Below are positions 51,159 through 59,463 of a stretch of DNA of 64,000 bases, one piece after another. Source of the stretch: Cecembia calidifontis (GTDB lineage Bacteria; Bacteroidota; Bacteroidia; Cytophagales; Cyclobacteriaceae); contig NZ_SGXG01000001.1 of assembly GCF_004216715.1 (NCBI RefSeq), positions 3,952,501 to 4,016,500 on the forward strand, in the 5' to 3' direction. A program made the position numbers and the translations under genes. The stretch's first letter is position 1, and the number at the start of each line of letters is the position of its first letter. A model generated the notes under the pieces. It saw nothing but the letters and a program-made list of their open reading frames with translations, did not search any database and was not told the DNA's origin.

Positions 51159-52634
51159 ATGACTAAAAAACTTTCTTCATTTAAAGGATATATTTATCTT
51201 TTACTCTTTTTATCAGGTGCAATATTCACTGCTTGTACCCAAGGTCAATCCAGAAATACCGGAAACTCGAATTACACCAAAGACTACAGTAAAACCAAAG
51301 TCTTTGGAGAAATGGTGGCAGAACTAACTGCTCCTCCTCATGTACCACCACCAGTGGGCAACCGTCCTGCCATGAAGCTATACATGGAAATGGAAATAAC
51401 AGAAGAAGAAATGGAAATGGCGGATGGGGTATCTTACCTTTTCTGGACTTTTGGCGGTACTGTCCCGGGCTCATTTATCCGTGCCAGGGTCGGTGATGAA
51501 GTAGAATTCAAAATCAAAAACCACCCTGACAATAAATTGCCCCACAACATCGACCTTCACGCTGTAACAGGCCAAGGTGGGGGCGCTGAGGCTTCATTTG
51601 TTGCGCCAGGGCATGAAAAAACGTTTTCCTTTAAACTGATCAACCCCGGACTCTATGTATATCACTGTGCGACAGCTCCTGTAGGCATGCACATTGCCAA
51701 CGGCATGTATGGACTGATCTTGGTGGAACCGGAAGGTGGTTTACCGCCAGTAGACAAGGAGTTCTATGTCATGCAGGGTGATTTCTACACCGAGGGAAGA
51801 TTTGGGGAACCAGGTTTACAACCTTTTGATATGCAAAAAGCCTATGATGAAAGACCAGATTATGTGGTATTCAACGGTAGCGTCAATGCACTCAGTGGGG
51901 AAAATGCACTGCAGGCAAAAGCAGGTGAAACCATTAGAATATTTTTCGGAAATGGTGGACCTAACCTCGCTTCTTCCTTCCACGTCATAGGTGAAATATT
52001 CGATAAAGTATATGTAGATGGCGGTGACCAAATCAATTACAATGTGGGCACTACCCTAATCCCTGCTGGTGGAGCAGCTATCCTGGAATTTAAAGCCGAT
52101 GTACCTTCTAATTTGGTATTGGTAGATCACTCCATTTTCAGGGCATTCAACAAAGGTGCATTAGGTATTCTGAGCGTCACAGGAAAAGAAAACGAGAAAA
52201 TTTTTGCAGGTGAAATCATGGAAGGAATCTATCTCCCTGAAGGAAGTACCATTCAGAAAATGCCAAAAGATGGCAATGTCGTAAGCCCTCCTGTTACCAT
52301 GACCAAAAGTGAGCTGATCGATACAGGAAAGAAAATCTACATGCAGGCATGCTTTGCCTGTCACCAAGCCAACGGTGAAGGGGTAGCCAATGCCTTCCCT
52401 CCCCTGGCAAATGCAGATTACCTGAATGCCGATGTCAACCGGTCCATCGATGTGCTTCTCCATGGACTATCGGGTGAAATCACTGTTAACGGCAAAAAAT
52501 ACAATAGTATCATGCCCTCTCAGCAACTCAAAGACGAAGAAGTTGCAGCTGTTCTCACTTATGTATACAACAGCTGGGGCAATAACGGGACTGAAGTTAC
52601 TCCCGACATGGTAAACAAAAGGAGGAAAAAATGA
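51159..52634 (+). CDS. nirK: Copper nitrite reductase NirK with fused C-terminal cytochrome c
   Basis: 491 residues. The lipoprotein signal ends in IFTAC near residue 26. Two cupredoxin domains follow: type 1 copper ligands in LPHNIDLHAV and YVYHCATAPVGMHIANGM, type 2 ligands in the same His plus SSFHVIGE and LVDHSIFRAF, with active-site Asp and His present. From about residue 400 there is a cytochrome c domain (CFACHQANGEGVANAFPPLA, heme motif CFACH, Met ligand in YNSIMPSQQL), as in the heme-tethered NirK group. It reduces nitrite to NO in the periplasm and could accept electrons directly through its own heme. It overlaps nirV by 4 bp. Confidence 0.95.
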   Translation: MTKKLSSFKGYIYLLLFLSGAIFTACTQGQSRNTGNSNYTKDYSKTKVFGEMVAELTAPPHVPPPVGNRPAMKLYMEMEITEEEMEMADGVSYLFWTFGGTVPGSFIRARVGDEVEFKIKNHPDNKLPHNIDLHAVTGQGGGAEASFVAPGHEKTFSFKLINPGLYVYHCATAPVGMHIANGMYGLILVEPEGGLPPVDKEFYVMQGDFYTEGRFGEPGLQPFDMQKAYDERPDYVVFNGSVNALSGENALQAKAGETIRIFFGNGGPNLASSFHVIGEIFDKVYVDGGDQINYNVGTTLIPAGGAAILEFKADVPSNLVLVDHSIFRAFNKGALGILSVTGKENEKIFAGEIMEGIYLPEGSTIQKMPKDGNVVSPPVTMTKSELIDTGKKIYMQACFACHQANGEGVANAFPPLANADYLNADVNRSIDVLLHGLSGEITVNGKKYNSIMPSQQLKDEEVAAVLTYVYNSWGNNGTEVTPDMVNKRRKK

Positions 52635-53413
52635 GAAAAGTATTTCTTTTGATTGCCGCCTTGTTTTTGATCAATAATGCTTCTGCCCAAGGAGGTAAGA
52701 TGGCTCTGGTAAAAGGGGGGAATTATACCCCCCTCTACGGAATAGGTGAGCAAGCAGATGTAGAAGTAAGGGATTTTTACTTGGAAATCAATCCGGTGAC
52801 CTATGCTGAATTTCAGGAGTTTGTTCGCAATTATTCCAAATGGCAGAAATCCAAAGTAACCAAATTATTTGCAGACGAAAGGTATTTATCCAATTGGGAG
52901 AATGACCTAACTGCTCCTGTAGCCCTTTTGGACAAGCCCATCACCATGATTTCTTGGTTTGCCGCTAAAGCCTACTGTGAATGTCAGGGAAAAAGACTTC
53001 CTACAGTGGATGAATGGGAATACGCTGCCATGGCCTCCACTACAAAAAGAGATGCTCGGGAAGATAGCCTGTATAATGCAAGCATCCTGCGCAGCTACGA
53101 GCAACCCAGAACTTTCCTGAAAACTGTCGGCCAATCCGATGCGAATTATTGGGGAGTTAAAGACATGCATGGCATGGTCTGGGAATGGACCCAGGATTTC
53201 AACTCCATTATACTCACCGGAGAGTCCCGTAATAATGGGAATACTGATGCAAGCTTGTTTTGTGCCGGAGGTGCTATAGGAGCCAAAGATATGATGAATT
53301 ATGCCGCGTTTATGCGATATGCGATGCGATCTAGTCTGAAAGCCAATTTCTCTCTTACTACATTGGGATTTCGCTGCGCTAAAGATGTCAATCATCCACT
53401 CACTTTAAACTGA
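52631..53413 (+). CDS. nirV: NirV-like formylglycine-generating-enzyme-fold protein
   Basis: 260 residues with a signal peptide (MRKVFLLIAALFLINNASAQ). The body is a sulfatase-modifying-factor (FGE) domain: LEINPVTYAEFQEFV, PITMISWFAAKAYCECQGKRLPTVDEWEYAA, and GMVWEWTQDF with the terminal LGFRCAKDV. Genes of this type next to nirK are called nirV; their role in nitrite reductase assembly is not settled. Start and stop of nirK overlap as ATGA, so the two are translated together. Confidence 0.85.
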   Translation: MRKVFLLIAALFLINNASAQGGKMALVKGGNYTPLYGIGEQADVEVRDFYLEINPVTYAEFQEFVRNYSKWQKSKVTKLFADERYLSNWENDLTAPVALLDKPITMISWFAAKAYCECQGKRLPTVDEWEYAAMASTTKRDAREDSLYNASILRSYEQPRTFLKTVGQSDANYWGVKDMHGMVWEWTQDFNSIILTGESRNNGNTDASLFCAGGAIGAKDMMNYAAFMRYAMRSSLKANFSLTTLGFRCAKDVNHPLTLN

Positions 53414-53420
53414 TAAAACC

Positions 53421-54011
53421 ATGAAATACTTTAGCCTAATACTGCTCTTAATCCTAATTTTTTCATGCCAAGAAAAGGAAATCATAAAGGACACGATAAA
53501 TCCTGAAGAAGTTATGGACGACTTATCCATTTATCAGCTCCCCGCCTTATGGAAAACCCAAGATGGTCAAACCATTGAATTCAAAGATTTGAAGGGAAAA
53601 CCACTGGTCGTGGTCATGATTTACACAGCATGCCGAACAGCCTGTCCCCGATTGGTGGCTGACATGCGAATGATTGAAGAAAAAGTGAGCGGAAAAAAAG
53701 GAAAAGACATCCAATATGTCCTTGTCAGCATAGATCCAAAAAATGACACTCCTGAAAAATTGAAAGTTTTCGCAAAAGAAAACGGAATGGAAGATCAAAA
53801 ATGGCTTTTCCTTCAAGGGACAGAAGATGGAGTCAGAGATTTTGCCAATATCATGGCTGTCAAATACAAGCAGATCAATCCCATCGATTTTTCACACTCC
53901 AATATCATCTCGGTTTTTGACCGCCGAGGGGTAATGAAGTACCAAAAAGAAGGGCTTGGATTGGTTGGCGAAGAGATTGTAAATAAGATTGTGGCTGTGG
54001 CTAAAAACTAA
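53421..54011 (+). CDS. SCO1/SenC-family copper chaperone
   Basis: 196 residues. The lipoprotein signal ends in FSCQ (residue 16). The thioredoxin-like domain has the copper site CRTACP, and the third ligand histidine in IDFSHSNIISVFDRRG. SCO proteins deliver copper to CuA of oxidases; following nirK and nirV in the operon, this one likely serves NirK or NosZ. Third gene of the nirK operon. Confidence 0.9.
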   Translation: MKYFSLILLLILIFSCQEKEIIKDTINPEEVMDDLSIYQLPALWKTQDGQTIEFKDLKGKPLVVVMIYTACRTACPRLVADMRMIEEKVSGKKGKDIQYVLVSIDPKNDTPEKLKVFAKENGMEDQKWLFLQGTEDGVRDFANIMAVKYKQINPIDFSHSNIISVFDRRGVMKYQKEGLGLVGEEIVNKIVAVAKN

Positions 54012-54013
54012 CC

Positions 54014-54160
54014 ACTCTTCGAAATTTGCAATTTGGAGGTACAGATAAAAGAAATTTCCAATTCCATTCAACCTTAAACTGAATTCAGGATTGCAAATCC
54101 TATTCATCAAGAGTTCGGGATTGCAAATCCCGAAAAGATTGGCAAATCCCCAACAACTAC
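54014..54160. repeat. Dispersed intergenic repeat, copy A
   Basis: Shares with copy B (55655-55802) the order CTCGAAATTTG-like start, ACAGATAAAAG, then AGGATTGCAAATCCT-like and TTCGGGATTGCAAATCCCGAA palindromes, and a terminal CCCTACTTCC/CCCTAACTTCC. It is a REP-like unit, non-coding. Confidence 0.6.
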
Positions 54161-54161
54161 C

Positions 54162-54626
54162 CTACTTCCAAAATTCATCTTCCCATACTTCGCAGGAAGT
54201 GGCTTTGCCATGGTGTTGGGCGATGATTGTAAGCTGATCTGCTGTTGCTGTGTCCTGAATTTTATTGAATAAGGCCCTTTCTTCGAATCTGATATGGGCT
54301 TCCAATTGCCTTTCCAATTGATTGAGGTGATCATAATCCGACTTTGAAGCATTAAAAAGATCTTTCAGGATTTGATGTTCCTCGAGTGCTTGTCTTACCA
54401 TTTCGTGATCATTACCCAGCACGGGAAAAACGAACCGCTCCTCTTCCTGAAAATGCGGCACCAAGTGTTCCTTCCAGAACCAGTTGCAATACTTTTTGAT
54501 TCTTTTTTCCTCTACTCCCATTTTTATACCCTGTCGGATCTTAAAACAAAGTAACAATCCCTGATGATGGTCTTTACTGAGTCCGTGCAGGCTTTGGTGA
54601 CGTTTAATGGGTTGGTGCTTGGTCAT
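54162..54626 (-). CDS. Hemerythrin-domain (HHE) protein
   Basis: 154 residues. A four-helix bundle with iron-ligand histidines and glutamates in SLHGLSKDHHQGLLLC, HLVPHFQEEERFVFPVL, LEEHQILKD and LEAHIRFEERALF, and a final HHGKATSCEVWED. Such cytoplasmic hemerythrins bind O2 or NO or take part in iron handling. It lies near nirK-sco but on the opposite strand with its own promoter. Confidence 0.85.
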   Translation of the reverse strand: MTKHQPIKRHQSLHGLSKDHHQGLLLCFKIRQGIKMGVEEKRIKKYCNWFWKEHLVPHFQEEERFVFPVLGNDHEMVRQALEEHQILKDLFNASKSDYDHLNQLERQLEAHIRFEERALFNKIQDTATADQLTIIAQHHGKATSCEVWEDEFWK

Positions 54627-54686
54627 TTTTTGAAATCTAAGATGGTTTAAAACATGACATAAGGCAATTTGCCTATTTTTGCATCC

Positions 54687-55322
54687 ATGAAAAAGAAAAA
54701 GCTGAAAAAGTCCTTACAAAAAGCCCGATACATTGTATATAAGGAAACAAGGCACAATCCTACAGACAATGCATGGTCTTTTTTTGGTGGCTTTTTAGGT
54801 TTAAGTACTATAGGCATCCTTCAAGGACTCTTCCACACTGATGACAATTCGGATATTTTATTTTTGATTGGAGCATTTGGAGCCACCTCAGTCATATTAT
54901 TCGGCAATCCTCACGGTCCATTTGCTCAACCCAGAAATTTATTCTTGGGAAGCTTAATCTCGGCAGTTATTGGAGTTACAGTTTATAAGTTTTTTTACAT
55001 TGAATCCATGATCTGGTTTTCACCGGCATTGTCTGTTTCATTGGCTATTCTGGCCATGCAATACACCAAAACTTTACATCCTCCTGGGGGTGCCATTGCA
55101 CTAATTGCAAATATCGGTTCGGATGAAATCAAATCAATGGGATACTTTTATGTCATCAACCCGATCCTGACCGGTATCATCATTCTTTTTGTAATGGCCA
55201 TTTTATTCAATAATTTATCCAAAAACAGGGTTTATCCATACAGAGATGAAGAAATCCGGCCTTTAAAATATGGAGAGAAAGTCTATTTTTGGAAAAAGGA
55301 AACCAAACAGACTGAATTTTAA
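54687..55322 (+). CDS. HPP-family membrane protein
   Basis: 211 residues from ATG 54687 (MKKKKLKKSLQK); an earlier frame at 54669 adds MPIFAS. Four spans with the family signature HPPGGAIALIA (about residue 135) and FGNPHGPFAQPRN. HPP proteins have been linked with nitrite transport in plastids and cyanobacteria, which fits this location, but the role here is inferred. Confidence 0.8.
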   Translation: MKKKKLKKSLQKARYIVYKETRHNPTDNAWSFFGGFLGLSTIGILQGLFHTDDNSDILFLIGAFGATSVILFGNPHGPFAQPRNLFLGSLISAVIGVTVYKFFYIESMIWFSPALSVSLAILAMQYTKTLHPPGGAIALIANIGSDEIKSMGYFYVINPILTGIIILFVMAILFNNLSKNRVYPYRDEEIRPLKYGEKVYFWKKETKQTEF

Positions 55323-55326
55323 GCAA

Positions 55327-55641
55327 ATGGCTAATACCTCTGAACTTCAAAATCTACTTCAAAAAATTCAGGCAGGGGAATTTCAGGATATGACCAATTC
55401 AATACAAAAAGAATTAAACTTGACATACCTTCCTGACAACAACCCCACAGCCAATCTTTGTCTTAGAGAAGTGGCAGAGATTCGGGATGAATACCGAACC
55501 CATTTTTCAAGCCTGGATCTTGCATTTTACCTTTTAGGAATTGATTTTGAAGAGAAAGTTAAGAATGGTATTAATTCAGCTATTCCAAAGTCAACCGAGA
55601 AATTTTGGGAAAGTATCAGAATTGGTTCCGGGAAAACTTGA
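55327..55641 (+). CDS. Unknown 104-residue protein after the HPP gene
   Basis: Start ATG 55327 (MANTSELQNLLQKIQAGEF), 4 bp after the HPP stop; longer upstream frame overlaps the HPP gene and is not preferred. It is soluble, helical, without cysteines suited to cofactors. Not recognised. Confidence 0.5.
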   Translation: MANTSELQNLLQKIQAGEFQDMTNSIQKELNLTYLPDNNPTANLCLREVAEIRDEYRTHFSSLDLAFYLLGIDFEEKVKNGINSAIPKSTEKFWESIRIGSGKT

Positions 55642-55654
55642 ATCATTATCCTCG

Positions 55655-55802
55655 CTCCTCGAAATTTGTAATTTCGAGTACAGATAAAAGGGATTTTTAA
55701 TTCCAATCTACCCTAAACCGGAAATAAGGATTTCAAATCCTATTTATCTAGGTTCGGGATTGCAAATTCCGAATAGCTGGCAGCTGAGTAGCCCTAACTT
55801 CC
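55655..55802. repeat. Dispersed intergenic repeat, copy B
   Basis: Second copy of the unit at 54014-54160 with the same ordered palindromic elements (AGGATTTCAAATCCT, TTCGGGATTGCAAATTCCGAA). The two are 1.5 kb apart, and both lie in gaps between genes. Confidence 0.6.
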
Positions 55803-55807
55803 GGTAT

Positions 55808-56693
55808 TTATTTTAAATTATAACGTACTGAAATACTTCCATCTATAAAACTCCCTCCCCAATGGTTGAAATAAAAGTAAGGAATGAGGTCTATCCCGAG
55901 CGTAATTGGAATATCCCTAAATTTATATTCCAATCCTCCAATCCCCAGTAATCCCACTGCCGTAAACACACCTGTACGATAGCGGGTATAGAAGGGATAA
56001 CACCTTGGATTATTCGGATCTTGACAATTACCAGGGCCTCTATACCCATAATAATAGTAATACCTATCGTAATGACCTACCCTTGGCACCAAGTCCATAA
56101 ACCCATGAAAGCTCCGGCACTCCCAATGCTCCGGATTGATGCATCTGATACATCCCTGATAGGGAAACTCCATGCCATCGAGACCCAACAACTAATTCCA
56201 AAGCACCTCTCGAACTGGTAAAATGTTTCAAAGAAACTCCTGAAGTAAATCCACCTCTTAATCCAATAGCTGTAGTATATCCGGAAGCACCTGCCACACC
56301 ACCTTTTGAACTACCTGAGGTTCTTGAACTTGTACTTCCCCTACCATAATTGGAAGAATTATTTTGAGATGTTCTGCCTTGATTTTCGCTGAGCAAGGAG
56401 GAACTGATATAACCAGTTTTGCCTCTATATTCTACTCTTTTCCAGGAACCTTCATTGCTGACTACTCTCACCTGTTCATTATAACCCACTGTACTGACCA
56501 CACTGTGTTCAGTACCTGGACCATTTCTTAAGTTTGCCCCAACAGTAGAGCTAACGTACATGGATTGAGCCATAGAAACGGAAACAAAAAAGAAGCATAC
56601 AATGAAACTTAAGAGAAATAATTTACCCCAGATGAAGGATTTTATAGAAGTGAAAACACTCTTTTTAAAAAAAAAAATGATAAGATCAACCAC
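55808..56693 (-). pseudogene. SH3-domain outer-membrane protein gene with a frameshift
   Basis: Two overlapping frames together give one protein of about 295 residues. The first (start 56693) has a signal segment, a bacterial SH3 domain (ANLRNGPGTEHSVVSTVGYNEQVRVV, YRGKTGYISSSLL), a Ser/Gly-rich linker and the start of a beta-barrel. It stops at 56064 after GLGAKGRSLR. The second frame continues the barrel (VGHYDRYYYYYGYRG to the aromatic SVRYNLK end). Removing one base from the CCC run at 56080-56082 joins them as LGAKVGHYDR. A sequencing error in the run is possible. Confidence 0.7.
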
Positions 56694-56907
56694 ATAAATT
56701 AGTTATTATTTACTCATCCAAAAATCAATTTTTATGCCAAACAAAATGAATTCTTCTTCATTGATCTGCAATCAAAAGATCATCAGTGAACTTAGCTAAT
56801 ACCAGATTTTAACGAAACCTTATTCAGTTTAATTTCAAATTACTGTTTTTCAAAACCTTAAACCTTATTTTGTGTATATTAAAGTATAATCAAATGAAAC
56901 TAGCGAG

Positions 56908-57135
56908 ATGGAAAAAACATGTTCAAACTGCAACCACTGGGAGCCAAATGCACCCGTGGTAGCCAAAAGAAAAAACTATGGCGAATGTAATAAATTGAGT
57001 CATATTGAATCAAAAATGGATCCCGATTACATCATTCCAGTCTTGAATGATGGCAAACCAATGGACCCCAACACCAAAGCCATTGAGTTTATAACCGGAG
57101 CCAACTTTGGATGCAATCAGTTTGCTAGTGCTTAA
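56908..57135 (+). CDS. Small cysteine-containing protein of 75 residues
   Basis: MEKTCSNCNHWEPNA and YGECNKLSHIES, then TGANFGCNQF. Four or five cysteines (C-x2-C ... C ... C) suggest a zinc or Fe-S site. No family is recognised. It stands alone between an intergenic region of about 210 bp and one of 250 bp that contains a 7-bp stem (57148-57178) and otherwise no gene I can see. Confidence 0.55.
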   Translation: MEKTCSNCNHWEPNAPVVAKRKNYGECNKLSHIESKMDPDYIIPVLNDGKPMDPNTKAIEFITGANFGCNQFASA

Positions 57136-57387
57136 TGGATTAATCTTGTCTCCATATTCTATCCATGAATTTGGAGACACCATTTTCCTGGTTATTCTTT
57201 ATTTTAATAATTCACAATCAAAGGCTTATTGATGCATAAAAATGCATTATCTCTGTTGATTTTCCGTAATTTTTCTCTTCCCTGTTCAGACCCAATCTTA
57301 AAAATACAGTAAATACAAAAAATATTTTTTTATTTTCGACCCTGCTTACCTAATTAAGTATCCTAACAATCACCCCCAATCATCTCA

Positions 57388-57876
57388 ATGAAAGGAATGC
57401 GATTAATACTAATTTGTTTAATGCTGTTGGCTTTTAACCTTAGCTTGGCCCAAGAAGCAGCCCCAGAGGTATTCAATATAGTTGAGATCGAAGGTGTTCG
57501 TGTGTTCGGTAAATCCGTTGACCATCAAACCCGCTGTGTCCATTGGCACTCGGCATTGGATGTTATTGCGATCAAATTCAATTGTTGTGGGAACTATTAT
57601 CCCTGTTTTTCCTGTCATGAGGAGGAAGCAGACCATGAACACCAAGTTTGGCCCAAATCTGAATTTAACCAAAAAGCCATCCTGTGTGGTGTATGCGGAC
57701 ATGAGTTAAGCATTCAGGAATACATGGATGCTGATAACACTTGTCCTAAATGTGAGGCCAGTTTCAATCCAGGTTGTAGCAATCATTACCACTTGTATTT
57801 TGATATGCCAGAAAAAAATAAGACCAAATCTTATTTTGGAATTAAGGCTTTTTATAAAAATTCATCTACCCTTTAG
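57388..57876 (+). CDS. CHY zinc-finger domain protein with an apparent signal peptide
   Basis: 162 residues. From about residue 38 the CHY zinc finger is complete: RVFGKSVDHQTRCVHWHS, then FNCCGNYYPCFSCHEEEADHEH, ILCGVCGHELSIQEY, CPKCEASFNPGCSNHYHLYF. This domain is normally cytoplasmic and starts near the EGVRVFGK segment. Here the frame begins with MKGMRLILICLMLLAFNLSLAQEA, a good signal peptide with an AQ cleavage site, continuous with the domain. The protein would be exported, which is unusual. Its C-terminus overlaps none of its neighbours; ctaA converges from the right. Confidence 0.8.
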   Translation: MKGMRLILICLMLLAFNLSLAQEAAPEVFNIVEIEGVRVFGKSVDHQTRCVHWHSALDVIAIKFNCCGNYYPCFSCHEEEADHEHQVWPKSEFNQKAILCGVCGHELSIQEYMDADNTCPKCEASFNPGCSNHYHLYFDMPEKNKTKSYFGIKAFYKNSSTL

Positions 57877-57887
57877 AATAATTAAGT

Positions 57888-58934
57888 TTAACTTGTTCTC
57901 TTCAACAAGGTAATCAAGGTAAGAAATACAATTACCGCTCCCAATTGATGTAATACCCCCAAACTCACCGGTATTGCCCAAATCAGGGTTAGCACCCCCA
58001 ATAAAAACTGAACCCCAACCATTACCAATAGGAAATTGCCCAAGGGAAGAAGTTTAAAGGCATATTTCTTAATCCCCCACCAAAGCCAAATCACTCCAAA
58101 TACGATCAAATAGGCCAAATAGCGATGAATAAATTGGACTACAATCCCGTTTTCAAAAATTGCAAAACCACCGCTCAATTCAAATGCTGTATTTAAGTCT
58201 GAAGGGAACCAAGTTAATCCCATCTTTGGGAATGTATTGAACATTTTACCAGCTTTCAATCCTGCTACAAAAGCTCCGAAAACAATCTGTATACTGAGAA
58301 GGGACAAAAGCACAATAGTAGCCCGATTGATTGCCTTTGATGGTACTTTTTTTAAAGGCTTCCATTCTAGGGCCACCCAGTAAATATATCCTGCCAAAGC
58401 CAAAGCCGTGGATAAGTGCGCCGCCAATCTATAATGACTGACATGAGGCTTATCCACCAAGCCACTTTTTACCATATACCATCCCAGCACTCCTTGAAAC
58501 AACCCTCCTAAGAAAATCAGAAGAACCTGTTTCTGCATCCTAACATCAAAAACATCTTTGATCCAAAAGAAAATAGCAGGAAATAAAAAGACTAAGCCTA
58601 CTACTCTACCAACCAAGCGATGCAGGTATTCCCAAAAATAAATCTGCTTAAAATCATTCAAGGTAAAATGATAATTATAAGCTTTGAATTCCGGGCTGCC
58701 TTGGTATTCTTCAAACTCATGTTGCCATTGCTCAGCGGTCAATGGAGGGATGGCCCCCGTAATGGGTTCCCAGCGGACCATGGATAACCCCGATTGGGTC
58801 AATCTGGTAATACCACCAATTACCACCATTAACAAAACTAAAATAACTCCTGTCATCAGCCAGCTGTGGACGGCAGATCTGTATTTTATTCTGTTCCTAA
58901 CCTTTCCAGCAGGCATAACAAGTAGCGGTTTCAT
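57888..58934 (-). CDS. ctaA: Heme A synthase CtaA (COX15 type)
   Basis: 348 residues (348 from ATG 58934, or 342 from ATG 58916, MPAGKVRN). Eight spans with heme-ligand histidines: SAVHSWLMTGVILVL, WEYLHRLVGRVVGL, VSHYRLAAHLSTALALAG, VQFIHRYLAYLIV and LGVLHQLGAVIV, and the loop LTQSGLSMVRWEP...PPLTAEQW. The enzyme makes heme A from heme O for aerobic cytochrome oxidase. Its start overlaps the QueD-like gene (copy 2) by up to 38 bp, so both belong to one operon, which is an odd pair. Confidence 0.93.
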   Translation of the reverse strand: MKPLLVMPAGKVRNRIKYRSAVHSWLMTGVILVLLMVVIGGITRLTQSGLSMVRWEPITGAIPPLTAEQWQHEFEEYQGSPEFKAYNYHFTLNDFKQIYFWEYLHRLVGRVVGLVFLFPAIFFWIKDVFDVRMQKQVLLIFLGGLFQGVLGWYMVKSGLVDKPHVSHYRLAAHLSTALALAGYIYWVALEWKPLKKVPSKAINRATIVLLSLLSIQIVFGAFVAGLKAGKMFNTFPKMGLTWFPSDLNTAFELSGGFAIFENGIVVQFIHRYLAYLIVFGVIWLWWGIKKYAFKLLPLGNFLLVMVGVQFLLGVLTLIWAIPVSLGVLHQLGAVIVFLTLITLLKRTS

Positions 58935-59304
58935 AGAGGGTCAGGCTTTCTAATTTTACATGGGATGGAAGTTTTGGCACTAATCTGTCTTTCATCCAAA
59001 GCAACATCCTTTCTGCAGTAGGTTCATGCTCCATCCAAAATATTTTCTGTCCGATTTGTTGAAAGTCTCTTTTTTGGCTTCCTGTGTTTTTCAGTGCCAG
59101 TGCATGATCGAGTTTTTCAATAATCTCCTCCTGCACGATTTTTTTCAGATCCTTAAAATCCAATAACATGTCTTTCTCGAGTTCTTCTCCTGATACAGTA
59201 ACATGAAGTACATAGCTATGCCCATGAAGATTGCTACAAGCCCCCTCATAATCGGAAATACTATGGGCAGATTCGAAGGAAAAGATTTTGGTGATGCTAA
59301 GCAT
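58897..59304 (-). CDS. 6-pyruvoyl-tetrahydropterin synthase / QueD family protein (copy 2)
   Basis: 135 residues from ATG 59304 (MLSITKIFSFESAHSI), the same start as copy 1 at 34688. Zinc and catalytic residues SFESAHSIS, GACSNLHGHSY and LYETATCYACW are present. It is about as long as copy 1 and clearly paralogous to it throughout. A weak copy of the AAAGGA-N8-TCCTTT motif (59341-59360) precedes the start by 37 bp. Which pterin it makes is unknown. Confidence 0.83.
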   Translation of the reverse strand: MLSITKIFSFESAHSISDYEGACSNLHGHSYVLHVTVSGEELEKDMLLDFKDLKKIVQEEIIEKLDHALALKNTGSQKRDFQQIGQKIFWMEHEPTAERMLLWMKDRLVPKLPSHVKLESLTLYETATCYACWKG

Positions 59305-59340
59305 GTAGGAAATGGTAGTAGGTAAATGACGAATAGAATT

Positions 59341-59360
59341 AGGCGACAATATTATCCTTT
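59341..59360. promoter_or_regulatory. Weak AAAGGA-N8-TCCTTT site between QueD copy 2 and narK
   Basis: AGGCGA-CAATATTA-TCCTTT. The right half is perfect and the left half matches only in part. Confidence 0.3.
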
Positions 59361-59398
59361 ATTACCTCTTCTCATTGCAACTTGAATCATATCGTTTT

Positions 59399-59412
59399 AT
59401 GATTTTGGTCAT
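59399..59412. promoter_or_regulatory. ATGA-N6-TCAT site before narK, possible FNR box
   Basis: ATGATTTTGGTCAT, ending 52 bp before the narK ATG. It resembles the nrfH palindrome at nearly the same distance from its gene. Confidence 0.45.
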
Positions 59413-59463
59413 GTTTTTGGCAATTCATTATACCGACATTTGTCGTAACCATCCAAAAAAATT

